Positions 1 to 7,215 of a DNA stretch of 8,997 nucleotides are shown here, one piece after another (within the stretch, counting starts at the first letter, position 1; each line of letters opens with the position of its first letter). The notes beneath the pieces are model-generated. The model was not told the DNA's origin, ran no database searches, and saw only the letters and a list, made by a program, of their open reading frames with translations. The translations under genes and the position numbers were made by a program. The stretch spans positions 1-8,997 of the forward strand of contig DEEW01000154.1 of NCBI GenBank assembly GCA_002350465.1, read 5' to 3'. The stretch is from Lachnospiraceae bacterium UBA2868 (lineage in GTDB: Bacteria > Bacillota_A > Clostridia > Lachnospirales > Lachnospiraceae).

Positions 1-1
1 T

Positions 2-883
2 ATTAAGGTAGTACTCGACGAGATAAGTAATTACGGCATCGCAACTTATAAACGTGCATACGGTGACTGGAGCAATCCGATCCTTAAAGGATGGAAAGAG
101 GAAGTTCTCAAGAACTCAATCACAACGATGCAGACATACAGTTATACCCAGGGCAAGAATTCAACGGATTCGGCCATGATAATCGATGCAATGGATATTC
201 TGTATTCCGGCAATGTTGACGGATTCTGCATTGTAAGTTCGGACAGTGATTTTACGCGCCTTGCGTCAAGGCTTCGTGAAGCCGGAATGCTTGTTGTGGG
301 AATGGGTGAGAAGAAGACGGTTGAGGCATTCAGGACAAGCTGTACGATGTTCAAGTATCTTGAAGTTCTTGCAGCAGATGATGAATCACAGTCGGACATT
401 TCCCGCGAAGACGTTGAGGAGACCATCTTAAAAATACTTATCGATAACGAGGCCAATGACCGTGAGACTACGGTGGGAGAACTCGGCAACAAACTTTCAA
501 ACAGACACGCAGATTTTGATGTCCGAAACTACGGCTATTCAAAGTTGTCGAAGTTCCTTGAGAGTATTAAAGGTCTCAAGCTTACACAGCACGGCAATTC
601 GATTACGGTAACACGCAAGGAAAGTGAAGTATCCAAAGAAGAGATCGTAAGGTTTGTCAGGGAAACGCTTAAGAGGGCAGAAGACGGAACCATGTCTCTT
701 CCCGAGTTAAAACAGAAAATAGAGAAAAAATATCCCACATTTAAGATCAGCGATTATCAGTACAGCAGATTTTCGCAGTTTGTTAAGGAGATGGATTCTC
801 TCGGTGTTAAGAATAATACCGTAAGGCTCATGGCAACAGGGGAACGCAGCACAGGACGCAGAGTCAGAAAGAAAACAACATGA
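2..883 (+). CDS. NYN-domain (LabA-like) putative RNase with two C-terminal LOTUS/OST-HTH domains, 5' end missing
   Basis: The reading frame is open from base 2, so the gene begins left of the window; 293 residues are visible. Residues 1 to about 123 look like the later part of a NYN (PIN-like) nuclease domain of the LabA type: a STDSAM segment has its Asp near residue 56, and an SSDSDF motif puts acidic residues at 81 and 83, where this fold places metal-binding residues. Two LOTUS/OST-HTH repeats follow, about residues 137-205 and 210-277. Each carries a matching Y-x-Y-S-[KR]-[LF]-S-x-F core (NYGYSKLSKFLES and DYQYSRFSQFVKE), so they look duplicated. The C-terminus is basic (GRRVRKK). From family knowledge, NYN domains cut RNA and LOTUS domains bind RNA, including G-rich or structured RNA; cytoplasmic RNA processing is therefore inferred. 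The stop overlaps the next start as ATGA, implying translational coupling to the oxidoreductase. The N-terminal catalytic Asp lies outside the window, so activity cannot be judged. Confidence 0.87.
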   Translation: MKVVLDEISNYGIATYKRAYGDWSNPILKGWKEEVLKNSITTMQTYSYTQGKNSTDSAMIIDAMDILYSGNVDGFCIVSSDSDFTRLASRLREAGMLVVGMGEKKTVEAFRTSCTMFKYLEVLAADDESQSDISREDVEETILKILIDNEANDRETTVGELGNKLSNRHADFDVRNYGYSKLSKFLESIKGLKLTQHGNSITVTRKESEVSKEEIVRFVRETLKRAEDGTMSLPELKQKIEKKYPTFKISDYQYSRFSQFVKEMDSLGVKNNTVRLMATGERSTGRRVRKKTT

Positions 884-2118
884 ACATAGCGATACTCGGA
901 GCCGGATCCATAGCCGGCGTAATGGCAACAACACTGCAGCCGCTTAAAGATGTGACGTGCTATGCAGTCGCTGCAAGAGACCGTGACAGGGCTCAGGTGT
1001 TTGCGGATAAATACGGATTTATGAAAGCCTACGGATCTTACAAGGATATGCTTGAAGATCCTGATGTTGAGCTTGTGTACATCGCGACACCACATTCCCA
1101 CCATTATGAGCACATAAGGATGTGCCTTAATCACGGAAAGCACGTTCTGTGTGAGAAAGCATTTACGGCCAATGCGAAGCAGGCTGAGGAAGTAATGCGG
1201 CTTGCCGAGTCAAAGGGGCTGCTTCTTACGGAAGCCATCTGGACACGCTATATGCCTATGGCAGATAAGATCAGGGAGGTTGTAAATTCCGGTATCATAG
1301 GGAGACCAACTACACTTGCAGCAAACCTCGGGTATCCGCTTGAACACGTGGAGCGGATGGTTAAGCCCGCGCTTTGCGGAGGAGCTCTGCTTGACCTTGG
1401 CGTGTATGTGCTTAACTTTGCTTCCATGATTTTCGGTGACGATATTGACAGCATTGCTGCAAACTGTGTCAGGTATCATTCGGGAGTTGATGCACAGGAG
1501 ACAATAATGCTCTCATACAGGGACGGCAGGATGGCGACTCTTTATGTGACAATGCTTGCCCAGACCGACAGAAGAGGAATTATAAGCGGAACAAACGGGT
1601 ATATTGAAGTAGACAACATCAACAATTTTGAAGCTATGAGAGTGTATAATCTCGAAAGAAGGATTGTTGCCGAATATGCCGCTCCGACTCAGGTGACGGG
1701 GTATGAGTATGAAGTACAGTCGGCGATGCGTGCGATCCGTGAGGGGCAGATAGAGTGCCCGGAAATGACTCATGCACAGACTCTTTTTATGATGCAGCTC
1801 ATGGATAATATAAGGGCTGCATGGAACTATAAGTTCCCGTACGAGGTTGAGAGACTTGAGGAAGATCCGGAGGAAGATCCGGTTATAACGGCAAGAAAAG
1901 AAGCCGAAAGAAAGCGTGCGGAAGAGGCAAAGCGCGCAGCCGAAGAGGCGGCTAAGAAGACTGAGGAAGCCAAGAAGAGGGCTGAAGAGAAAAAGGCCGA
2001 AGAGGATGCTGCCAGGGAAGAAGCCAAGAAGGAGCTCGACACTCCCACCGACCCGGATGATTTTGAAGATGAAAAAACAGATGATTCCAAAGATAACGAA
2101 GATGAAAATAACAGTTGA
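880..2118 (+). CDS. Gfo/Idh/MocA-family NAD(P)-dependent oxidoreductase with a charged C-terminal extension
   Basis: A 412-residue protein. Residues 1-120 form a Rossmann domain opening with GAGSIAG (7-13) for NAD(P) binding, then ATPHSHHYEH (69-78) and CEKAF (91-95), the EKP-like motif whose Lys93 is the family's usual catalytic or cofactor-contacting lysine. GGALLDLGVYVLN (167-179) is the substrate-domain signature, close to that of dihydrodiol-dehydrogenase-like members. The usual fold ends near residue 325. Residues 326-412 are extra: about 335-385 alternate Glu, Lys, Arg and Ala as in a coiled coil or single alpha-helix, and 386-412 are strongly acidic and probably disordered. Substrate is unknown; a sugar or cyclitol is typical of the family. 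Start choice: the ATG overlaps the stop of the RNase-like gene by 4 bases, and the glycine-rich loop follows at once as expected. No signal peptide is seen, so it is cytoplasmic. The tail is the odd part; it does not look like a frameshift because the frame ends cleanly. Confidence 0.9.
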   Translation: MNIAILGAGSIAGVMATTLQPLKDVTCYAVAARDRDRAQVFADKYGFMKAYGSYKDMLEDPDVELVYIATPHSHHYEHIRMCLNHGKHVLCEKAFTANAKQAEEVMRLAESKGLLLTEAIWTRYMPMADKIREVVNSGIIGRPTTLAANLGYPLEHVERMVKPALCGGALLDLGVYVLNFASMIFGDDIDSIAANCVRYHSGVDAQETIMLSYRDGRMATLYVTMLAQTDRRGIISGTNGYIEVDNINNFEAMRVYNLERRIVAEYAAPTQVTGYEYEVQSAMRAIREGQIECPEMTHAQTLFMMQLMDNIRAAWNYKFPYEVERLEEDPEEDPVITARKEAERKRAEEAKRAAEEAAKKTEEAKKRAEEKKAEEDAAREEAKKELDTPTDPDDFEDEKTDDSKDNEDENNS

Positions 2119-2143
2119 CATACGCAGAGATTGCGCATAAAAT
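2115..2143 (+). promoter_or_regulatory. Vegetative (sigma-A) promoter for rpsT
   Basis: A perfect -35 box TTGACA (2115-2120) is followed by 17 bases and a -10 box TAAAAT (2138-2143). Transcription should start near 2150, giving a leader of about 75 bases before the rpsT GTG. The -35 box overlaps the TGA stop of the oxidoreductase gene, so the ribosomal protein gene has its own strong promoter packed against the upstream gene. Confidence 0.8.
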
Positions 2144-2212
2144 GTACGAGTGTGCTCTGTTTGATGTATTTCGTGTCTCATATCAGCAGATCCACAGTGG
2201 AATAAATTTGAT

Positions 2213-2220
2213 AGGAGGTG
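2213..2220 (+). promoter_or_regulatory. Ribosome binding site that fixes the GTG start of rpsT
   Basis: AGGAGGTG lies 5 bases before the GTG at 2226. It is the strongest Shine-Dalgarno match near this frame and decides in favour of GTG 2226 over the in-frame TTG at 2115, which lies inside the -35 box and upstream of the predicted transcript start. Confidence 0.88.
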
Positions 2221-2225
2221 TAATC

Positions 2226-2489
2226 GTGGCTAATATCAAATCTGCAAAGAAGAGAATTCTTGTTATCAACACCAAGACCGAGCGTAACAAGGCTATCAGG
2301 TCAAAGGTTAAGACATATGTTAAGAAAGTATACCAGGCAATTGAATCAGGCGATAAGGCAGCAGCAGGCGAAGCATTAAGGTCTGCTACAAGCGAGCTTA
2401 ACAGAGCCGGTTCAAAGGGTATCTACCACAAGAATACAGTTTCAAGAAAGATTTCACGTCTTTCTGCTGCTGTAAACAAGATGGCATAA
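2226..2489 (+). CDS. rpsT: 30S ribosomal protein S20
   Basis: An 87-residue, Lys/Arg-rich, three-helix protein, the normal length for bacterial S20. It opens ANIKSAKKRIL after the initiator, with the family pattern K-S-A-x-K-R, and ends with the conserved core KGIYHKNTVSRKISRL. S20 binds 16S rRNA early in small-subunit assembly. The start is GTG with a near-perfect Shine-Dalgarno 5 bases upstream. The frame extends back to 2115, but those 37 codons do not resemble S20 and precede the likely transcript start. It has its own promoter and a hairpin terminator, and lies 74 bases before lepA. S20 represses its own translation in E. coli. A non-AUG start on rpsT is also a known trait there, but whether autoregulation applies here is not shown. 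Confidence 0.97.
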   Translation: MANIKSAKKRILVINTKTERNKAIRSKVKTYVKKVYQAIESGDKAAAGEALRSATSELNRAGSKGIYHKNTVSRKISRLSAAVNKMA

Positions 2490-2508
2490 TTAATTGAAAA
2501 TATTGCAC

Positions 2509-2550
2509 TAAAGGAGATGCTCATACCGTCATGTGAGTATGTCCTTTTTT
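2509..2550 (+). terminator. Rho-independent terminator after rpsT
   Basis: The arms AAAGGAGATGCTCATA (2509/2510-2524) and TGTGAGTATGTCCTTT (2532-2547) pair almost fully, with one G-G mismatch and two G-U pairs, around a short CCGTCA loop. The T tract runs to 2550. This ends the rpsT transcript. It lies only 14 bases before the lepA start, so any lepA transcript from rpsT must read through it. Confidence 0.82.
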
Positions 2551-2563
2551 GTTATATAGGAAA

Positions 2564-4369
2564 ATGGACAGACAACATATTAGGAATTTCTGTATAATCG
2601 CACATATCGACCATGGAAAATCAACACTTGCCGACCGTATTATAGAGAAGACCGGTCTTCTTACACAGCGTGAGATGCAGGAGCAGGTGCTCGACAACAT
2701 GGATCTTGAACGGGAGCGGGGGATCACCATCAAGTCCCAGGCGGTAAGAACCATTTACAAGGCAAAAAACGGTGAAGAGTACACGTTTAATCTTATCGAC
2801 ACACCGGGGCATGTTGATTTTAACTATGAGGTTTCAAGGTCTCTTGCGGCATGCGACGGGGCTATTCTTGTTGTGGATGCGGCTCAGGGTATAGAGGCGC
2901 AGACTCTTGCGAATGTTTATCTTGCACTCGATCATGATCTTGATGTTTTTCCCGTTATTAATAAAATAGATCTTCCGTCTGCGGAACCCGACAGGGTCAT
3001 TAACGAAATCGAGGACGTCATCGGCATAGAAGCCATGGATGCTCCGAGAATTTCCGCCAAGATGGGGATAGGAATAGATGATGTGCTTGAGGCGGTGGTA
3101 AACAAGATCCCCGCACCTTCGGGAGACGAAAATCAGCCGCTCAAGGCACTTATTTTTGATTCAATCTATGATTCGTATAAAGGAGTTATAGTTTTCTTCC
3201 GCATAATGGACGGAAGGGTTAGTCGTGGCACAAAGGTTCGCATGATGGCAACAGGTGCTGTGGCAGAGGTTGTCGAAGTAGGGACATTCGGGGCAGGCCA
3301 GTTTATTCCCTGTGAAGAACTTTCTGCCGGAATGGTGGGCTACCTTACCGCATCAATAAAAAATGTAAGGGATACAATGGTCGGCGATACCATAACCGAT
3401 GACGAAAATCCATGCGCCGAGGCACTTCCGGGATACAAGAAGGTACAGTCCATGGTATTTTGCGGAATGTATCCCGCGGACGGAGCCAAGTATCCGGATT
3501 TGCGTGACGCTCTTGAAAAACTGCAGCTTAACGATGCTTCCCTTAACTATGAGCCCGAAACAAGTATTGCCCTGGGATTCGGTTTCAGATGCGGATTCTT
3601 GGGACTGCTTCATCTGGAGATAATCCAGGAGAGGCTGGAGAGGGAGTATAACCTTGATCTTGTAACTACCGCTCCCAGCGTTGTATATAAGGTATACAAA
3701 ACAGATGGCGAAGTCATAGATCTGACCAACCCCACCAATCTTCCCGATCCTTCCGAGATAGAACATATGGAAGAGCCCATCGTATCGGCAGAGATAATGG
3801 TAACGAAGGATTATGTGGGACCTATCATGGAACTGTGTCAGGGACGCCGCGGAAGATATTTATCGATGGAGTATATTGAGGAAACAAGGGCGCTTCTTAA
3901 GTATGAACTTCCTCTTAATGAGATAATCTATGATTTCTTTGATGCGTTAAAATCACGGTCCAAAGGTTATGCATCGTTTGATTATGAACTGAAGGGATAC
4001 GAGCCTTCCAAACTTGTTAAGCTTGACATACTTGTTAACCGTGAAGAGGTTGATGCACTGTCGTTTATCGTTCATGCGGAAAGTGCATACGAGCGGGGCC
4101 GTAAGATGTGCGAAAAGCTTAAAGATGAAATACCGAGACATCTGTTTGAGATTCCGATACAGGCGGCTGTAGGCGGTAAGGTTATTGCAAGGGAAACCGT
4201 CAAGGCAATGCGAAAGGACGTGCTTGCAAAGTGTTACGGCGGTGATATCACCAGAAAGAAGAAACTGCTCGAAAAGCAAAAAGAGGGTAAGAAGCGTATG
4301 CGCCAGATAGGTAACGTCGAGATACCACAGAAGGCTTTTATGAGTGTATTGAAGCTTGATGACATGTAG
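2564..4369 (+). CDS. lepA: Elongation factor 4 (LepA), ribosome-associated translational GTPase
   Basis: A 601-residue protein of normal LepA length. GTPase motifs, counted from the chosen ATG: G1 AHIDHGKST (13-21), G2 RGITI (52-56), G3 DTPGH (79-83) and G4 NKID (133-136). EF-G-like domains II, III and V follow, then the LepA-specific C-terminal domain with [18 protein letters not shown] near the end. LepA acts on the ribosome in the cytoplasm and on the inner membrane face, affecting initiation, back-translocation or subunit maturation. The ATG at 2564 ([18 protein letters not shown]) matches the family start. An in-frame TTG at 2549 adds five residues but lies in the terminator T tract. Translation signals are weak: the only purine stretch, AGGA at 2558-2561, is just 2 bases from the ATG. 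No clear promoter was found between rpsT and lepA. Codon use and gene quality look normal. Confidence 0.97.
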   Translation: MDRQHIRNFCIIAHIDHGKSTLADRIIEKTGLLTQREMQEQVLDNMDLERERGITIKSQAVRTIYKAKNGEEYTFNLIDTPGHVDFNYEVSRSLAACDGAILVVDAAQGIEAQTLANVYLALDHDLDVFPVINKIDLPSAEPDRVINEIEDVIGIEAMDAPRISAKMGIGIDDVLEAVVNKIPAPSGDENQPLKALIFDSIYDSYKGVIVFFRIMDGRVSRGTKVRMMATGAVAEVVEVGTFGAGQFIPCEELSAGMVGYLTASIKNVRDTMVGDTITDDENPCAEALPGYKKVQSMVFCGMYPADGAKYPDLRDALEKLQLNDASLNYEPETSIALGFGFRCGFLGLLHLEIIQERLEREYNLDLVTTAPSVVYKVYKTDGEVIDLTNPTNLPDPSEIEHMEEPIVSAEIMVTKDYVGPIMELCQGRRGRYLSMEYIEETRALLKYELPLNEIIYDFFDALKSRSKGYASFDYELKGYEPSKLVKLDILVNREEVDALSFIVHAESAYERGRKMCEKLKDEIPRHLFEIPIQAAVGGKVIARETVKAMRKDVLAKCYGGDITRKKKLLEKQKEGKKRMRQIGNVEIPQKAFMSVLKLDDM

Positions 4370-4406
4370 ATAGGGGGAACCGCCAAAGCGGTGGGTTCCC
4401 TGTCTA
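4367..4406 (+). terminator. Hairpin at the lepA stop codon, possible terminator lacking a T tract
   Basis: TAGATAGGG (4367-4375, including the lepA stop) pairs with CCCTGTCTA (4398-4406). Inside lies a second complementarity, ACCGC CAAA GCGGT (4379-4392), or alternatively GGGAACC with GGTTCCC. It is very stable, but CACGACG rather than a T run follows. It may be a transcript-end stabiliser, an inefficient terminator, or part of a larger leader structure with the next hairpin. Confidence 0.5.
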
Positions 4407-4409
4407 CAC

Positions 4410-4449
4410 GACGAGCCCTCGCGACGAAGTCGCATTAAATGGGCGAGTC
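4410..4449 (+). other. Structured RNA element upstream of hemW with tandem G-A mismatch
   Basis: The predicted fold pairs GAC (4410-4412) with GTC (4447-4449), then has a GA/GA internal loop, then GCCC (4415-4418) with GGGC (4441-4444). An asymmetric loop (TC against ATTAAAT) follows, then GCGAC (4421-4425) with GTCGC (4429-4433) capped by GAA. Facing GA dinucleotides typically form sheared pairs in structured RNAs. The element lies 27 bases before hemW. It matches no named riboswitch class that I recognise. Confidence 0.4.
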
Positions 4450-4463
4450 ACCTTAGATATTAT
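4435..4463 (+). promoter_or_regulatory. Weak candidate promoter for hemW
   Basis: TTAAAT (4435-4440), a 17-base spacer and TATTAT (4458-4463) would start transcription near 4470, only about 7 bases before the hemW ATG, giving an almost leaderless transcript. The -35 match is poor and the region is AT-rich, so this is tentative. Confidence 0.22.
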
Positions 4464-4476
4464 ATGGTACTATAAA

Positions 4477-5604
4477 ATGGAAATATATGTTCATATTCCG
4501 TTTTGCGAAAGAAAATGCAACTATTGTGATTTTCTCTCGGGACCTGCAGATGATGCAACGAAGCAGGCCTACACGGATGCACTTATAACTGAGATAAGAG
4601 GGAGAGCGCAGACTCTTTCGAGAGGCAATAAAGTCACCAGCATCTACTTCGGAGGAGGGACCCCCAGTGTGATGTCCCCTGCGCAGTTAGGTGCGATCTA
4701 TACTGCCATCGGACAGGAATTTGTCATAGATCCCGGAGCGGAGATAACCATCGAGGTCAACCCTAAAAGTGGAAGGGACAAACTTCATTACCTTCGCGAG
4801 ATCGGGTTTAACCGTTTGTCAATTGGGATGCAGTCAAGTCATAAGAGTGAACTGGAACTCTTAGGCCGGATACACACATACGATGATTTTGCGGAGTGTT
4901 TTATAGATGCAAGAGACGCCGGATTCAAAAATATAAGCGTCGATATCATGACAGCCATACCCGGTCAGACGGAACAGATGCTTGCTGCGACTGTTAATAA
5001 GGTTCTGGAATTTTCCCCCGAACATATAAGTACATACAGTCTCATCATCGAGAGGGGAACTCCGTTCTACGAAAGATTCGGTGATATAGAGGGTCCAGTT
5101 GTGGGAGAAGAGACCGAGAGAAAGCTTTACTGGATGACAGTGGATATGCTCAAGGATAAAGGGTATAAGCACTACGAGATATCCAATTTTGCAAAGCCGG
5201 GATATGAGAGCCGTCACAACACCGGATACTGGAAGAGGGTTCATTATCTCGGAGTGGGTCTCGGTGCAAGCTCATGTCTTCCGGATGGCGAGTTTGATGC
5301 CAGGATGCGTAACACGACTGATCTGGCGACATATGTAAATGATCCCCTCGCCCGGGAGGAGTATAATGTCCTTACGAAGAATGAGATGATAGAAGAGACA
5401 ATTTACTTGGGACTTCGCATGATGGATGGAGTGGATACTGATGCATTTGAAAGGAAATTCGGATGTACGGTAAGAAGCCTGTACGGCGATACGATAGATG
5501 ATCTGGTTGCCCAGGGACTCGTCTATGAGGGTGCCGGAAGCTTATCGCTTTCCGACCTTGGGATCGATTACGGGAACCATGTGTTTGCACAATTCCTGAA
5601 GTAA
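4477..5604 (+). CDS. hemW: HemW, radical SAM heme chaperone (HemN-like)
   Basis: A 375-residue radical SAM protein. The cluster motif CERKCNYC supplies Cys10, Cys14 and Cys17 (Cx3Cx2C) for the 4Fe-4S centre, followed by Phe19 as in HemW. GGGTPS (59-64) contacts SAM. YEISNFAKPG (233-242) and HNTGYW (247-252) are family signatures, and the last ~80 residues form the HemN C-terminal domain. True HemN (coproporphyrinogen dehydrogenase) has a longer N-terminus and a different cysteine block, so HemW, which binds and delivers heme, fits better. The ATG start places the first strand (IYVHIPFC) at the protein start as usual, but no Shine-Dalgarno is visible; leaderless or poorly initiated translation is possible. 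It sits downstream of lepA, the classic Firmicutes order. hrcA, which often follows, is replaced here by a polysaccharide gene 27 bases on. Confidence 0.95.
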   Translation: MEIYVHIPFCERKCNYCDFLSGPADDATKQAYTDALITEIRGRAQTLSRGNKVTSIYFGGGTPSVMSPAQLGAIYTAIGQEFVIDPGAEITIEVNPKSGRDKLHYLREIGFNRLSIGMQSSHKSELELLGRIHTYDDFAECFIDARDAGFKNISVDIMTAIPGQTEQMLAATVNKVLEFSPEHISTYSLIIERGTPFYERFGDIEGPVVGEETERKLYWMTVDMLKDKGYKHYEISNFAKPGYESRHNTGYWKRVHYLGVGLGASSCLPDGEFDARMRNTTDLATYVNDPLAREEYNVLTKNEMIEETIYLGLRMMDGVDTDAFERKFGCTVRSLYGDTIDDLVAQGLVYEGAGSLSLSDLGIDYGNHVFAQFLK

Positions 5605-5631
5605 GACATACGACATTTATAAAGAGGTAAT

Positions 5632-6876
5632 ATGAGCAAAATAAGGGATCAGAGAATATCAGATCTGTATTACATATTTGCGGTTTTATCCTATGTTCTG
5701 ACTTTGGTAATAAGCGGTATGCGGCCGGGAGTAGCAGGCGTGGCACTTATGGTGCTTGTTCTGGCTGAACTGGTTATAAGGAAAGAACTTAAGCCCGATA
5801 GCATGGCGGATTGGATCGCTGTAGCTTTTTTCGCATATCAGATGCTGTCTGTTATCTGGCTTCTTCGCGGCGGATTTCCTTTGTCGGTTTATATAAATGA
5901 ATTCGTATCATCCTGCTTTCCCATGATTTTTTATTTTGTCGGAAAATCCGCCGGCGAAAGATCGGGGAAATGGTACAGAAATTATCTGTATGGGATGATG
6001 ATACTTGGTGTACTCGGAGTAGCTTTATACATAACGGCACCGCAGTTTTACTGTGACTGGGCATACAGATGGAGTTATATTTCCAAAGCGGATGCCGCGA
6101 CGATGCGTGTACGTATGCATTCCGTTGTCGGAAGTACATGCCTCAGCTTTCTGATGGTAGCCGGAATGATGGCAGGCTCATATTTTCTCGGAGAACATGC
6201 CGGCAACGCTCTTTCACAGGACCCAACAAGCAACGGGGACGGGAGGGGGCGCAAGCATGATATAGTGTTTGCAGCAGTCACGATAGGGGCATGCCTGTTA
6301 TTTGCCATAATGGCCAACCAGAGGAGTGGTCTTGTAGCAGCAGCACTTGTTCTTGTGTATGTCAATTATCTGATATTTTTCAAACTCGATATGATCCCTC
6401 GGAAATTCTTCTGGTATGAAGTTATCGCGTTAGCTGCGGTATTTGCTGCCATCGGAACAGTTAAGTTTGAATTTCTCCTTAAGTTCTGGTATAGGATCAT
6501 ATCGCTTCCTACCGCCATCTCACAGCGCAGCGAGCAGTGGGTTGCGGCAGTTAATAATATGTATAGTTCATGGATCGGTAACGGGCTTGGCGCTAACGGG
6601 CACCGTGCAATCGGAATAGAAGATGCCCATGTTATTGCCGACGGCGGACTGGTCAAACTGTACTGTGAAAACGGAGTCATAGGATTTTCTCTTTTTGCAT
6701 ATCTTTTGTTCCTTGTTCTTTCCGATGGAATCAAAAACATAAGAAAGAACTACGTTGAAGTGGGAATAATAGTTGTCGGCCTTCTCCAGTCGATAGGCTC
6801 CAATATGCTTGCATTTCAGATCTGTGCACCTATATTCTGGTTCGCCATCGGACGTTGTTCGGACAACAGTAAATAG
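5632..6876 (+). CDS. O-antigen ligase/polymerase-like polytopic membrane protein (Wzy/WaaL type)
   Basis: A 414-residue integral membrane protein with about ten or more hydrophobic segments, among them residues 12-29, 33-50, 60-79, 88-104, 118-135, 163-186, 211-228, 233-250, 262-277, 350-365 and 376-405. Family-like motifs: NQRSG (229-233) after a membrane helix, QRSEQW (298-303), GNGLGANGH (316-324), a nearby His333, and ENGVIG (346-351). This R...W...GxGxG...H...E.G..G pattern, in and around a large extracytoplasmic loop, is typical of Wzy_C/O-antigen ligase proteins, which join undecaprenyl-linked oligosaccharides into polymer or onto an acceptor outside the membrane. The ATG follows AGAGGT (5623-5628) at good spacing. 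The exact role (polymerase or ligase) cannot be told. It is separated from the divergent wzz-like gene by a decayed catabolic locus and a regulator; both may serve one exopolysaccharide pathway. Confidence 0.82.
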   Translation: MSKIRDQRISDLYYIFAVLSYVLTLVISGMRPGVAGVALMVLVLAELVIRKELKPDSMADWIAVAFFAYQMLSVIWLLRGGFPLSVYINEFVSSCFPMIFYFVGKSAGERSGKWYRNYLYGMMILGVLGVALYITAPQFYCDWAYRWSYISKADAATMRVRMHSVVGSTCLSFLMVAGMMAGSYFLGEHAGNALSQDPTSNGDGRGRKHDIVFAAVTIGACLLFAIMANQRSGLVAAALVLVYVNYLIFFKLDMIPRKFFWYEVIALAAVFAAIGTVKFEFLLKFWYRIISLPTAISQRSEQWVAAVNNMYSSWIGNGLGANGHRAIGIEDAHVIADGGLVKLYCENGVIGFSLFAYLLFLVLSDGIKNIRKNYVEVGIIVVGLLQSIGSNMLAFQICAPIFWFAIGRCSDNSK

Positions 6877-6894
6877 AGACAGGGGTTTAACACT

Positions 6895-7215
6895 ATGGAA
6901 ATGACATTAAGGTGGTTCGGAACAGGACACGATACGGTAACCCTTCGGCAGATCAGGCAGATACCGGGTGTTACCGGAGTTATTACAACTCTTTACGATA
7001 CAGAACCGGGCGAAGTTTGGCCTGCCGAACGAATAAGAGCAGTCAAAGACGAAGTTGCCGGTATTTGACTGGACGAGAACGGAGCTTGCAAGAAGGCGTC
7101 CCGATGGTTCCACTGTTCTTGCATATACGCAAAAAGCGATAGATGCTCTTGATCCGGAGAGTATGTTCGCGTCGATCAAAAATGATGCGAACGGAGCGGT
7201 TCTGCCCGGCTACGG
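6895..7215 (+). pseudogene. uxuA: Decayed N-terminal remnant of mannonate dehydratase (uxuA)
   Basis: The ATG at 6895, after AGGGG (6881-6885), opens MEMTLRWFGTGHDTV, then IPGVTGVITTLY and EVWPAERI, the clear N-terminus of UxuA. After 57 codons the frame hits TGA (7066-7068). The next frame continues UxuA further on: PVFDWTRTELARRRPDGST (from 7058), then DPESMF and NDANGAVLPGY to about 7212. Comparison with known UxuA implies roughly 45-50 codons lost at about 7052-7058 together with a frameshift, and loss of everything after about residue 160 of ~360, including the metal-binding residues. UxuA dehydrates D-mannonate to 2-keto-3-deoxygluconate in glucuronate breakdown; this copy cannot do so. 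It begins 18 bases after the polysaccharide ligase gene. The end of the uxuA part is ambiguous because 7226-7246 can also be read as ARIKRL, resembling UxuA's ARIKEL. Confidence 0.88.

Noticed and set aside
1513..2181. Long open frames on the minus strand opposite the oxidoreductase tail (222 and 103 residues)
   Set aside because: They arise from the low-complexity GAA/AAG/GCC-rich coding strand, giving Ser/Phe/Leu-rich nonsense with no ribosome binding site or recognisable domain.
2115..2225. In-frame upstream extension of rpsT from TTG at 2115 (124-residue product)
   Set aside because: The TTG lies inside the -35 box, the added residues do not resemble S20, and a strong ribosome binding site points to GTG 2226, giving the normal 87 residues.
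4421..4433. Mini-ykkC (guanidine-II) hairpin, because ACGA occurs in the loop region
   Set aside because: The ACGA is not a tetraloop closed by C-G pairs; the bases pair as GCGAC/GTCGC with a GAA loop, and the paired ACGR hairpins of that class are missing.
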